Shown here: piece after piece, positions 18,981 through 27,900 of the stretch
Layout: the number at the start of each line of letters is the position of its first letter
Position numbering within the stretch: position 1 is the first letter of the stretch
Assembly: GCA_022826685.1 (NCBI GenBank)
Contig: JAJDUL010000035.1
Span: forward strand, 62,001-126,000
From: Gemmatimonadota bacterium
GTDB taxonomy: Bacteria; Gemmatimonadota; Gemmatimonadetes; Palauibacterales; Palauibacteraceae
Direction: 5' to 3'
DNA: 64,000 nt
Program-made: the position numbers and the translations under genes
Notes under the pieces: generated by a model
What the model was told of the DNA's origin: nothing
The model's database searches: none
The model's input: only the letters and a program-made list of their open reading frames with translations

Positions 18981-19634
18981 TCAGGCGACCGACGCGGCGG
19001 GGTCGAGGGAGCGGAAGAGGTCGCGGCGGGCCTCTCGGACGGTCTTGGCGGTCCGGAGGTGGCGGGGGCGACGCGGTCGAGTGTCTCGAAGGTGACGCCC
19101 TCGCGCAGCAAACTCTCCGCGTCGTCGAGGGACTTAAGCTTCTCGTAGGGTGTGGCGACCTCCGGTTGGCATTAGCGCTTCTTGGTGCGGCCGCACGTGC
19201 CTCGGCCTCGGAGGGGAAGAGGCAGGCCGGAAGTTGAGGAAGGGACAGAGGTGGTCGCGGAGGAAGTCGTTGACGGCGGGTTTGGAGAGGCGGCCGTAGG
19301 CCTCGTCGACCTCGACCCGGAGGGCGGCGTCCCTGGGCGTGTAGCGCCGCCGGTAGGCGCTGGCCGGGGGCTTCCCGCAGCGGTCGCGGATGTCGCCGGT
19401 CCTTCGGTGCTGGGCGATGAGCCGCATGAGCTGGGCGCGCGAGAGCCCGGTCACCTTGGCGATGTGAGCCCCCCGTCCGAACCTCCCCAGCCGGTAGTGG
19501 TAGCCGAAGCCCTCCAGCGTCCGGCGCACGAGGGCGTAGGCCGAGTCCCGGTCATCGAGGGTGAAGTCCACCGGATTCGTTGCCGTCGAGAAAGGCGCGA
19601 ACTCCGTCAAGCGTACAGATCCGTTCGATGCCAC
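18981..19634 (-). pseudogene. Integrase-type transposase remnant with the catalytic core deleted
   Basis: The N-terminal part (from 19634 downward) encodes a DNA-binding region of an rve-type transposase: LDDRDSAYALVRRTLEGFGY, KVTGLSRAQLMRLIAQHRR, RRRYTPRDAALRVEVDEAYG. It runs straight into a C-terminal tail of the same kind of protein (NDFLRDHLCPFLNFRPA, then after a stop and shifts VATPYEKLKSLDDAES, LLREGVTFETLDRVA and TAKTVREARRDLF, ending at TGA 18983-18981). The DDE catalytic domain that should lie between is missing, and two frameshifts follow. It is an internally deleted, dead element. The stretch 18732-18980 downstream holds no gene that I can support. Confidence 0.65.
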
Positions 19635-19741
19635 GCGTCACGATCCTACCTCCGTGATCTCATCGCCCCGCGCTTCGGCCCAACTGCCACTGGAAACCCC
19701 TCCTTCGTTCAGGCCTATCTGCCGTCGGACAAGACTCGGCC

Positions 19742-19770
19742 TTGACAGCTAATCGGGCGCACCCTACGAT
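19742..19770 (+). promoter_or_regulatory. Sigma70-like promoter of the cysteine-peptide cassette
   Basis: TTGACA (19742-19747) and TACGAT (19765-19770) are separated by exactly 17 bases. A start near 19777 would give a leader of about 130 bases before the first peptide gene. No other gene lies between. Confidence 0.55.
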
Positions 19771-19780
19771 AACCTTCCCT

Positions 19781-19876
19781 TGCATAAAAAAAATGCACGG
19801 CTCGGTCGCCGGAGACCGTCGGCTGGACGTTTAAAAGGGACACGGTGACGTTGGCGGCGCTTCCAGAGGGAGCGCC
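19781..19876 (+). promoter_or_regulatory. Structured 5' leader of the peptide cassette
   Basis: Three short hairpins follow the proposed promoter: TGCAT/ATGCA around an A-run (19781-19797), CGGTC/GACCG (about 19803-19818), and GGCGCT (19856-19861) with AGCGCC (19871-19876). The last ends about 30 bases before the ATG. A regulatory role is only a guess. Confidence 0.3.
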
Positions 19877-19906
19877 AGAACACCAAAGAACAAGGATGAC
19901 TCTACC

Positions 19907-20140
19907 ATGCGGATCAAATGGTCTCGGTATCTGCCCATCACGCTCGCAGCATCCCTCTTCGCTTTCCTTGCGCTCACGTTCGCGGCCCAGCGTAGTAGCG
20001 CTTCCACGCCTAGCATCCAAGCCTGCGGCGCCTACCAGGGCAATGTCTGTAACAAGAAATGTACTCGCCGCTGCTTCGTGTCGGGAGAAGGCTGGAAGTG
20101 CTGCACTTGGACCTACAAGTATTGGCAGATAATCCAATAG
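19907..20140 (+). CDS. Secreted six-cysteine mini-protein 1
   Basis: 77 residues; AAGGA lies 10 bases before the ATG. A strong signal peptide covers about residues 1-33 (MRIKWSRYLPITLAASLFAF then LALTFAAQRSSAS). The mature part is about 43 residues with six cysteines in the order C-x7-C-x3-C-x3-C-x8-CC, then an aromatic tail (TWTYKYWQIIQ). Basic residues fill the central loops (NKKCTRRC). The same framework, C-x7-C-x3-C-x3-C-x5-CC plus an aromatic tail, appears in the mini-protein at 22247, so this is a family rather than a chance ORF. The spacing is like small disulfide-knotted peptides. The next gene encodes a DsbA-like thiol oxidoreductase, a natural partner for folding. I do not recognise the family. 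Toxin, bacteriocin, signal or structural peptide are all open. Confidence 0.7.
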   Translation: MRIKWSRYLPITLAASLFAFLALTFAAQRSSASTPSIQACGAYQGNVCNKKCTRRCFVSGEGWKCCTWTYKYWQIIQ

Positions 20141-20151
20141 GTCGGGAAGCG

Positions 20152-20163
20152 GTACAAGTACCG
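20152..20163. repeat. 12-bp repeat after peptide gene 1 (GTACAAGTACCG)
   Basis: The 12-mer begins 12 bases after the stop of the first mini-protein. With the two preceding bases it forms the dyad CGGTAC-AA-GTACCG (20150-20163). An identical 12-mer lies downstream of the second mini-protein at 22547-22558, next to the end of the IS481 element. Confidence 0.5.
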
Positions 20164-20237
20164 GCAAGTAGTAATCGGGGCTGAGGTTCCACCGCTCTCG
20201 CGGTTGTTCCATCGACCGCGATAAGGAGATGGTCACT

Positions 20238-20909
20238 GTGCCTAACTTTTTGAACAACGCCTTTAAGTTACTGTGGATCCTCTTCTTGGCTTTTGCGGTA
20301 GCCCTATATGGTCGTGCACAATTTCGTACCATTGACGAATCCCATTCTGTTGCATCCGTCTCGCCTGACGTGGCAAGCGCCATCCGAGGAGTCGATAGTC
20401 ACGCCCCCGCTGCGGGAACTAGCGGCCAAGTCGTCGTTCTCTACTCGAACTATCTGTGTCCATTCTGCCGTGAACTGTGGAATAATATAGAGTTGCTGAT
20501 ACGCGACGATCATCCCTCCACATCCATGCGAGTCTACGTTAGGCATCTCGTGGCGCCCATAGCTGACGATCCCGCCTACATGGCGGCCTTAGCTGCGGAG
20601 TGCGCGGGCGAACAGGGTAAGCTTCGCGAATACCACCGCGCGATCTTTGCTGAGACCGAGCGAGGCATCCTTACGCGGGCCGTGCTTGATCGCTTAGCCG
20701 CTGGGACGGTCGGGGATACGGTGCGCTTCCAGTTGTGCATCAATACGGACAAATATAGGCCTCGCATCATCATGGCGGGCAACGAAGCTGCGCAGCTATC
20801 CGTGATCGGGACTCCGACGCTGCTCGTAGGTGATCGGTTGATAAGCGGTACGCCCGATGCGGAGGAGCTCCGCCGTATTCTCAATAAACACGGAGGATTG
20901 GCCCGATGA
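20238..20909 (+). CDS. Membrane-anchored DsbA-like thiol:disulfide oxidoreductase
   Basis: The GTG at 20238 is chosen because AAGGAG (20223-20228) lies 9 bases upstream; the ATG at 20229 abuts that site and is too close. 223 residues. An N-terminal helix (about 8-26, FKLLWILFLAFAVALYG) looks like an uncleaved anchor. The thioredoxin-fold domain has the active site CPFC at about 74-77 (LYSNYLCPFCREL), a helical insertion with a third cysteine (AAECAGEQGKLREYHRAIF), and a cis-proline loop (IGTPTLLVGD). This is the Thioredoxin_4/DsbA layout and points to the periplasm. Position between two cysteine-rich peptide genes suggests it makes or isomerises their disulfides. It overlaps the next gene by 4 bases (ATGA), so the two are co-translated. 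Codon use is less GC-rich than in the flanking chromosome. Confidence 0.8.
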   Translation: MPNFLNNAFKLLWILFLAFAVALYGRAQFRTIDESHSVASVSPDVASAIRGVDSHAPAAGTSGQVVVLYSNYLCPFCRELWNNIELLIRDDHPSTSMRVYVRHLVAPIADDPAYMAALAAECAGEQGKLREYHRAIFAETERGILTRAVLDRLAAGTVGDTVRFQLCINTDKYRPRIIMAGNEAAQLSVIGTPTLLVGDRLISGTPDAEELRRILNKHGGLAR

Positions 20910-22087
20910 TGCGATGGTTGGGGACGGAGCACGTCGGAGCGAAGATCACGATGGTGTGTTGTGTGATGGGTCTCGCTTTCGCGTGCAACAAGGGGACAAG
21001 GGACGAGCGTGCGGTAGTAGGCGCACCCACTGTGAGCATAGATCGGCACACCAGCGACGTCACGGGAGAGGAAGCAGCCCGGAAATGGGTGCCGACCGTG
21101 CAGTTGGGCCGATCGGTCGGTCGGGACGAGAATGTGTTTTACAGAATCGTGGCTGCTTTTCGAGATCGCAGAGGCTACTTGTTCGTCGCCAACGCAGGTA
21201 CGAACGAGATTCGAATTTATTCCGAGGCTGGCCACTTCGTGGATTCGTTTGGTGGCGACGGAGCGGGACCCGGGGAATTTCTCGACCTGTCAACCATCGT
21301 GCCAATGGGGAGGGACTCAATCATGGCCTTGGACTCCGGGAACAATGGCATTTCTATCTTCGATCGGAGAGGTGTGTATGGCCGATCCTTCAATATCTCG
21401 TCGCTAGGGTCCCACCAAACGATCGGCGCGATGTGGTTGCCGGGCCGCATGGATGCGACCGGCGTCAGCGAAAAGATGTATGTCGCAGTAACGGGTGGTC
21501 TAGATCCGAGGATGATGAGCCTCGCGAGGGACTCGATATCTGTGTTGAATGTCACGGACAATGGTTCCGCGACGAACTCGCTCGTGTCGATTGGCGATCG
21601 TTGGTGGGAGAGCTATCGTGCCGCAGCGGCGTTTGGGCTGCGAGCCGCGCTGGAGGGACCGGCGGCGGTCATGTCGATTTCCGTCGATGGAACGCGAATT
21701 GCTTCGAGTTCGAATGATCAGCCAATAATTGAGCTCTGGACAGGATCGGGACAGCTGTCGGCGACATGGGAGGACCGGGATCATCCGGCAGGGTGGAGAG
21801 ATGGTGCGAACATAGTGCGGTCATTGGAAGACGCAAACCGCGCGGGACGGTTTTACGCACAACTGCTGTGGAGTGAGAACAATAAATTGTGGATCGGTGA
21901 TCATGTAGAGGAGAGTAATCCTGGACGGATGTGGACTATCGTAAATGAGGAAGGAGCGGTCGAGGGATCAGTTACATTGCCGTCGAATGCGCGTCTGTTA
22001 CAGGTGGGCGCGGACTTCGTGTTGCTAGTGACGATGGATCGCTACGGTGTGGAACGAGTCGAAGTGTGGCAGCAGAACGGAGCCTAG
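20906..22087 (+). CDS. 6-bladed beta-propeller lipoprotein of the peptide cassette
   Basis: 393 residues; GGAGGA lies 9 bases before the ATG, and the start overlaps the stop of the DsbA-like gene. A lipoprotein-type signal ends at MGLAFACNKG. Propeller blades follow: AFRDRRGYLFVANAGTNEIR, SFGGDGAGPGEFLDLSTI, DSIMALDSGNNGISIFDRRG. This is the 6-bladed propeller type common in Bacteroidota and Gemmatimonadota, often encoded next to small secreted peptides. A binding or processing role toward the mini-proteins is inferred from position only. G+C is visibly lower than in the flanking chromosome, like the rest of the cassette. Confidence 0.7.
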   Translation: MMRWLGTEHVGAKITMVCCVMGLAFACNKGTRDERAVVGAPTVSIDRHTSDVTGEEAARKWVPTVQLGRSVGRDENVFYRIVAAFRDRRGYLFVANAGTNEIRIYSEAGHFVDSFGGDGAGPGEFLDLSTIVPMGRDSIMALDSGNNGISIFDRRGVYGRSFNISSLGSHQTIGAMWLPGRMDATGVSEKMYVAVTGGLDPRMMSLARDSISVLNVTDNGSATNSLVSIGDRWWESYRAAAAFGLRAALEGPAAVMSISVDGTRIASSSNDQPIIELWTGSGQLSATWEDRDHPAGWRDGANIVRSLEDANRAGRFYAQLLWSENNKLWIGDHVEESNPGRMWTIVNEEGAVEGSVTLPSNARLLQVGADFVLLVTMDRYGVERVEVWQQNGA

Positions 22088-22246
22088 GAGCGACGGATAC
22101 GCGACGAGCTTGAATGAGCCCGTTGCTTGTCCCGTCCCGTCGATTGGAGGGTGAAAACGGAAACATGAGATGTGAGTAGGCGAACCACTAGCTAGAAGCG
22201 CGAATGCGAGACGTTCCGAATCCGTTAGACTGAAAGGACGATGAAC

Positions 22247-22450
22247 ATGACGTGGACGAAACTGGTATTGCGATCGGGATTGGCGGCCGTCGTCAGTATG
22301 CTGCTGATCAGTGCCGTTCCGACTCAGGCAGGAACGGTTGCGAACTGCGGTGCGGGGAAGGGCAAACTGTGCAAGACGGATTGCAAATCGTGGTGTGAAG
22401 GCGGCAGGACCTGCTGCGATCAATGGTACTATTACTACATCATCGAATAG
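22247..22450 (+). CDS. Secreted six-cysteine mini-protein 2
   Basis: 67 residues from ATG 22247, which sits 8 bases after AAAGGA; the ATG at 22241 is only 2 bases from that site. A signal peptide ends near VPTQA. The mature part of about 39 residues has six cysteines, C-x7-C-x3-C-x3-C-x5-CC, followed by an extremely aromatic tail (DQWYYYYIIE). It aligns with mini-protein 1 through CGA-x-x-G-x-x-C, the two x3 loops, the CC pair and the final I-I-Q/E. The 150 bases before it show no clear promoter, so it may depend on readthrough from the upstream genes. No known family is recognised. Confidence 0.7.
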   Translation: MTWTKLVLRSGLAAVVSMLLISAVPTQAGTVANCGAGKGKLCKTDCKSWCEGGRTCCDQWYYYYIIE

Positions 22451-22546
22451 TACCGAGTTCCTCGCTGGTTCCGGATGGGTAGTGTGAAGGTGAGCTTTCC
22501 GCACACAAGCTGGGCGATGGCGATGGCGTTCGGGTGGGTGCGGTGT

Positions 22547-22558
22547 GTACAAGTACCG
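22547..22558. repeat. Second copy of GTACAAGTACCG, at the IS481 left boundary
   Basis: Identical to the 12-mer after the first mini-protein (20152-20163). Its last three bases, CCG, are also the left flank of the IS element, and CCG follows the right end at 23769-23771. Confidence 0.5.
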
Positions 22559-23768
22559 TAATCACCTCACACCCGGCCTCGTTGAGGTCAGCGCTTCAGG
22601 CTGCGGTCTTCACCTCCTTTTTGGTTGACTTCTTCCGGCTCCGGGGCTTCCGGATCCCCTTCTTGAAGACCTGGTACGGGGTCCGCCCCTCCATGCCGCG
22701 GCCGCGGTGCGGACGGTTGCGGTTGTACGTCTCGAGGTAGGCGTCCAGGTCGGTCTGCATCTCGTCGACCGACTCGTACCAGGTCGTCCGTCCCTTCACT
22801 CTGAGGTGCTCGTCCAGGAGCGTGCGGTGGAAGCGCTCGATGAAGCCGTTTGACTGCGGACGGCCCACCTTCGTCTTCCGGTGCTCGATCTCCTCGAGCT
22901 GGAGGAACAGCTCGTACGGGTGCCGATCCTCGCGGCCGCAGTACTCGCGTCCGTTGTCGCTCAGCACCGTCTCGACCTTCACGCCGTGCTCCTCGAAGAA
23001 GGGCAGCACGTGGTTGTTCAGGATCTGGACGGCGGTCACCGGCATCTTCGACGTGTAGAGCCGGGCCCACACGTAACGGCTGAAGCAGTCCAGCACCGTC
23101 TGGATGTAGACCTTGCCCACCCCCTTCAGCGTGCCCGCGAAGAAGGTGTCCACGGCCACAAGTTCGCCCGTCTTCTTCACTTCGATGTGCCGCTCCCGGT
23201 ACTCGGGGTCGAAGCGCTCCAGCGCCAGGATCTGCTCCTCGGTGAGCTCGAAGTCGCGCTCCCGGACCGTCTTCTCCAGCCTGAGGAGCCGCTCGTGGCG
23301 CCTCTTCAGTCCGTTGCGGATCCACACCCCCCGCACGCCTCCGGAGCTCACCTGCACGCCGCGGAGCATGAGCTCGTCGGCCACCCGCTGCGCCCCGTGC
23401 GTCGGGTGCGCCAGCGCGTGGGCCAGGATCGCCTCCTCGACCTCCGAGGCGACGCGGTTCGGGTGAGGACCTCGAGCGCCCGGCATGCGGTCCAACAGCC
23501 CCTCGGCCCCGTACATCTGGAAGTTCCTTCGGATCTCGTAGAACTGCTGCCTGCTGTAGCCCGCGATCCGGCACGCCTTCGACACGTTGCCGAGTTCCTG
23601 GGCGAGTTCTAGCAGTGACAGCTTCCGCCGAGCTATCTTCTCGGCCTGGACGGTGGTCATTCTTCTCTCCTCCGTGGTTGTTGAGTCGTTTAGAGCACTT
23701 CTCAACTAACCTCGGCGGAGGCCGGGTGGCCACCGTCCCCCTTTTTGGGGGCAGCTGTCAGGTGATTA
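22559..23768 (-). mobile_element. IS481-family insertion sequence
   Basis: About 1.2 kb. Imperfect terminal inverted repeats are visible: TAATCACCTCACA at 22559-22571 and TGTCAGGTGATTA at 23756-23768, matching at 12 of 13 positions. CCG flanks both ends and could be a short target duplication. The single transposase gene fills most of the element. A CCCCC-TTTTT-GGGGG hairpin lies just inside the right end (23737-23751). Confidence 0.7.
22596..23660 (-). CDS. IS481-family transposase
   Basis: 354 residues from ATG 23660, with GGAGAG 6 bases upstream. An N-terminal helix-turn-helix region (LAQELGNVSKACRIAGYSRQQFYEIRR) and a second winged-helix part (HPTHGAQRVADELMLRG) precede the rve DDE domain. 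The catalytic residues are in LVAVDTFFAG (D), TVLSDNGREY (D) and GFIERFHRTLL (E). The tail RGMEGRTPYQVFKKG is typical of the family. The frame is intact, so the element may still be active. Confidence 0.9.
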   Translation of the reverse strand: MTTVQAEKIARRKLSLLELAQELGNVSKACRIAGYSRQQFYEIRRNFQMYGAEGLLDRMPGARGPHPNRVASEVEEAILAHALAHPTHGAQRVADELMLRGVQVSSGGVRGVWIRNGLKRRHERLLRLEKTVRERDFELTEEQILALERFDPEYRERHIEVKKTGELVAVDTFFAGTLKGVGKVYIQTVLDCFSRYVWARLYTSKMPVTAVQILNNHVLPFFEEHGVKVETVLSDNGREYCGREDRHPYELFLQLEEIEHRKTKVGRPQSNGFIERFHRTLLDEHLRVKGRTTWYESVDEMQTDLDAYLETYNRNRPHRGRGMEGRTPYQVFKKGIRKPRSRKKSTKKEVKTAA

Positions 23769-23773
23769 CCGTA

Positions 23774-24020
23774 TCAGAACATGCGGTGTGACCTCGGGCC
23801 GAGATCCTTGGCCGCTTGGACGAGAGAGTTCATGCCTTCGGTGATCGTCGAGCGGCACCGCAGGAGGGTACCGGTCCAGTGTTTCCGGATCGACGTCGCC
23901 GCGTGGGTGACGGGCGGGAGGCCGCTGCCGGCGACGCAGGAGCAGCACTGGTCGAGGTAGGCCTCTGGCAACGGGGGCGGGATGTCCGAGAACGCCTCGA
24001 AGGCGAGCGAGTCGCGAGGT
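23774..24020 (-). pseudogene. ISL3-like transposase C-terminal fragment
   Basis: Within a longer chimeric frame, the last about 80 codons match the tail of ISL3-type transposases (FSDIPPPLPEAYLDQC, TSIRKHWTGTLLRCRSTITEG, MNSLVQAAKDLGPRS). No catalytic part is present. Its stop lies 6 bases outside the right end of the IS481 element. Confidence 0.5.
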
Positions 24021-24285
24021 GGGTCTGGCCGGCGCCGGGCGGTCCAAGGAAGACGACGTTGTCCCTGCGCTCGACGAAGCCGAGTTCGTGCACGGCGTCG
24101 ACCTGCTGGCGCTTGACCGAAGGCTGGAAGCTGAAGTCGAAGTTGGCTAGGGTCTTCATGGAGGACAGCCGGCTGGCGCGGATGGCGGTGCACGTCCGGC
24201 GGCTGACCCCCAGCCGCCGCGCGACCTCCGCCTTGCTCGCCCCCCGCTCGAGATAGTGCCGCAGAAGCACCCGCGTCTATCTCCC
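24020..24285 (-). pseudogene. IS21-like istA/istB remnant
   Basis: A chimeric reading frame joins the N-terminal helix-turn-helix of an IstA-type transposase (LLRHYLERGASKAEVARRLG) to an IstB-type helper (LSSMKTLANFDFSFQPSVKR, HELGFVERRDNVVFLGPPG). The Walker A loop is degenerate: GAGQTH where GxGKTH is expected. The rest of both proteins is missing and the frame then enters the ISL3 fragment. The 24286-24521 stretch shows no gene. Confidence 0.55.
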
Positions 24286-24521
24286 CGATCATCGCGTCTT
24301 CTCCTCTTGCGAGTGAAGACGCCAGCTTACCCGCCGGCAGCATCGCGACGCGGCACGATCCCCTCCCCCGGCTACTCCCCCGCACCCATCCGGACCGTGC
24401 CATTTTCGATGCCCGGATGTGTGCAGTTTTCAGGCGCCCGCCAGCATAGCGAGGCTTGGGCGCAACGAAAAACCTCTGCGATGGCTAGCCAGCCAGAGCT
24501 TCCCCGCAGCGCCGTCTTCGG

Positions 24522-24871
24522 CTACTTCTTCCTGCGCGGCTTGAGGAAGACGTGTAGCACCGTCGCGACGATCGACATGACGAGCGCGCCGCCGACCGCA
24601 GCCGCCAGGCTGTCGAGTTCGAACCCCGGAATCAGCGAGGCGGCGAGTTGGAACATCAGGCCGTTGAGGACGAAGTAGAAGAGCCCCAGCGTCAGGACCG
24701 TGATCGGAAAGGTCACGACACGCAGGATCGGCCGGACGACCGCGTTGACGAGGCGATCGCGAGCGCCCCTCCGATGAGCGCTTCCGGACTGTCGACCCGG
24801 ACCCCGACGAGGAGCCGTGCCGTCGCGTACAGCGCCGCCGCGTTAACGAGCCAGCTCCGAATCAGACCCAT
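24522..24871 (-). pseudogene. Phage-holin-4-like (YvlD/DUF360) membrane protein, frameshifted
   Basis: From ATG 24871 the frame reads GLIRSWLVNAAALYATARLL and PEALIGGALAIA, then shifts near 24749. The correct continuation in another frame is VNAVVRPILRVVTFPITVLT and GLFYFVLNGLMFQLAASL, ending at 24522. Joined, they would give the usual about 115-residue, four-helix membrane protein. One missing base in the GATCGC-CTCGTC region explains the break. It is either a recent pseudogene or a sequencing error; the downstream half on its own lacks the first helices. Confidence 0.6.
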
Positions 24872-24905
24872 GAATCGCCGTCCGCGGCGGTCGCCGGCCT
24901 CGCCG

Positions 24906-27900
24906 TCAGAAGCCGGGCGTCAGATTGAACTGCCAGATCCAGCCCTTGTCGGGACGATCGAATGGCCGCACGAAACTGAGTTCGCCGATCATGAGGCCGA
25001 AGAGGTTGACCCGTGCCAGTAGGCCGGCGCTCGACACCCAGTTCCGGTCCTCGAACGAGCAGTTTCCATCCGGGCAGTTCAGGGGCGTTTCCCCCGACCA
25101 CGCCTTGCCCATGTCATAGAAGAGGCCGACTTCGACCGGCGGTACGCCCGGGGCCCGGATCACGCCGATCCCGCCCAGGAGCGGAAGCCGCAGTTCCACG
25201 TTGCCTACCGCCACGCGGTTGCCGATGAGATTCGCGATGAGAGGACAGTTGAAGAACGCGGCCTGACCCGAGCCCGTGCACTCGATGACATCGATGGACC
25301 GGTTGTCGTATCCGCGAACGAGGGATGGCACCCCGAGGTAGAGTCGGCCCAGGCGAGGGTCGTCCGCTCCGCCGCCCCAACGGCCGAAGTGAAGCGCCCG
25401 TCCGGCGACCGTGAAGGGCCCGGCACGAACATATTGCCGAACGTCGCCGGTGACCGTGAGGAAGTTGAGGGTTCCCACCGCCGGCTCCACTTCCAGACGG
25501 TAGCGCTGCCCGGCGATCGGACTGGTGCCGCCGAAAATCGAACTGTCGTACACGAGGGCCGCGCTGCCGCTCGCCGTATACAGCGACTCAAAGGCGCAGG
25601 GGTCCTCCCCGAACGACACGATCTCTCCCTCGCAATCCGGCAGATCTGTTTCCTCCTGGAACAGCAGCTGACCCGTGAAGGCGTCGAAGCCGAACTCCTC
25701 GATCTCGCCGGAGAAGTCGATCTGGCGTGCCGAGGCGGAGAACTCGACCCGCGAGTTCCGGTTGAAGGGATATGCGACGATCCCGGTCAGCTCCCGGTTG
25801 ACCTCGAACCAGCGGAAGTCCTGAAAAGCGTTTACGTACCTGCCCCCGGCCTGAACCGACTGGAATCCGATCTGGCGCGTGACCAGCGGCACCTGGCCTC
25901 CGATCATCGCCCAGTTCCAGCGGCTGGACCGGTTCTCGTAGCCGGCCAGGAGCGCCGTCCCCTGAACCAGGTTCCCGAAAGTCGTATTGACCTGCAGGAT
26001 CGTCTGCAGCGTGCGGTTTCCGAGCAGGTCCGAGAAGAAGAGGCTCGCGCCGCCCGCGAAGAAGACCCCGAAATCGCTCGCCCCGAAGGCGATGGTGGGC
26101 TGCGAGATGAAGTCGAGGGACAGCCGCGACTGGAACTCGCCGTCCTCGAAGGTGATCGGGTCGGCCAGGCCGAGGCGGGCGTTGGAGAGCAGTTCCGCGT
26201 GCGTGGTCGACATCCGTTCCCGCGGCGGGATGATCGAGGCATCGACGCCCACGAGCATCTCTGGCGCCGGCACCCCGGCCAGGACTTCCGGGTCGTCGAT
26301 CACATAAATCTCGTAGCTGAACGGCCCGCCCTTGTTCACGCTGAATGCGACATCGCCGGTGCCGCGCGCCACGGACACGGCCGGGCTGATGGCCGTGAGT
26401 CCGCTCACGCCGGTCCACAGGTCAGTGACGAGGTACCGCTCCCGCGTCTCGAGGTCGAGGCGGTAGAGATTGGCAATCCCGTCGTGGTCCGACACGAAGT
26501 ACAGGCTGCGACCGTCCGGCGACCACTGCGGATTGTAGTTCCTGAACTGGTCGTCGAAGCCCGGCAGCGGCTCGATCGCCCCGCTCTCCAGATCCACCAG
26601 CGCGACCTGGTAGGTTCCCGGAACGAGCAACTCCAGGTCGGTCGTGAAGCGGTCCGTCGCGAACGCCACCGATCGGCCATCGGGCGACCACGCGGGCTGG
26701 AGGTCGGCAAAGGGATCCTCCGTGAGCCGCCTCAGCTGCCCGGTCTCGACGTTGATCACATACAGGTCGGTGAATCCGGCGGAGTGGCCGCTGAACGCGA
26801 TGTGCGACCCGTCCGGCGACCAGCTCGGCGTGAAGATCGCGCCCAGCTGAAACCCCTCGACCGGGATCTCCCGGACGATATTTCCGCTTTCCGCCTCCAT
26901 GACCGTGAGCAGCGGATTGCCCGTCTTGATGCCGGCCACCGCGAAGAGCCGGCCGTTCGGGTGCCAGTCCCCCGCCGAGTGGATGAACTGGAGGCTCTCG
27001 AAGTGCGGGTCGACCGCGTTGTTCGTGAGGCGACGCTTCACCTCTCCGGTGCGGGCGTCGGCCCCGAACATCTCGATGGAGAAGAGGTCGCTCTGCGAAA
27101 CGTAGACCATGTCCAGGCCGTTGGGACTCAGCGCCGGGCCAAGGTGAAGCTTCCCCTCATCGGGAGGCTCGTAGACGACGCGGCGCCCGTAGTCGTCGGG
27201 GGAGCGGGTCTCCTGGCGCGCATCCGCGAAATAGGTCTCGAGTTCGTTCTTCCAGCGGTCCGAAAGCTCTCCGATCGGCACCTCGAGGACGGCTTCGATC
27301 GCCGCCAGCGCGTTCCCCGTGCGGGCGGCGAGATTGAGAATCCTGCCGATCCGGTCGTCCCCGAACGCGCCGCCGATGTAGGACCAGAAAGCGTGGCCGT
27401 AGCGGTACGGGAAGTACCGCCTGTCAGCGAGTTCCGGAATCGTCGGGAACCCGTCCTCCAGGTCCAGGGCGTCCCGCATCCACATCGTCGTGAACGGGTC
27501 GATGGGTCCGATCGAGAGGTATTCGGCCATGCCTTCGATGAACCACAGCGGGAGCCGGATCGCGCCGGGCACGTCCAGCCCCGGGCCTCCCGTCCCCTGC
27601 CCCGTCATGTCGAACTGGAAGGCGTGTACGAGTTCGTGGCCGAGCAGGTGATCGGTCTCGTGCAGCGACACCATCATCGGCATGACGAGCCGCCGCTTCA
27701 GGATCTCCGTGAAGCCCTGCGTGCCCTCGTCGATGAACTGGCCGGAGGTGTTCGTCTGCTCGAAGTCCGGATGGTCGGCGTAGAGGATGATCGGCTGGCG
27801 CTGGCGGAACTCGTGGTTGAGCACCCGGGAGAGGCGGGCGTACCAGCGCTCGGCGAGGCGCCCCACCATCTGCGCGCCGACCGCGCTCTCCTCGTAGTAG

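Noticed and set aside
22559-24285. Composite transposon carrying the peptide cassette
   Set aside because: The left remnant and the IS481 element are of different kinds and no matching IS copy lies at the other end, so a single transposon cannot be shown.
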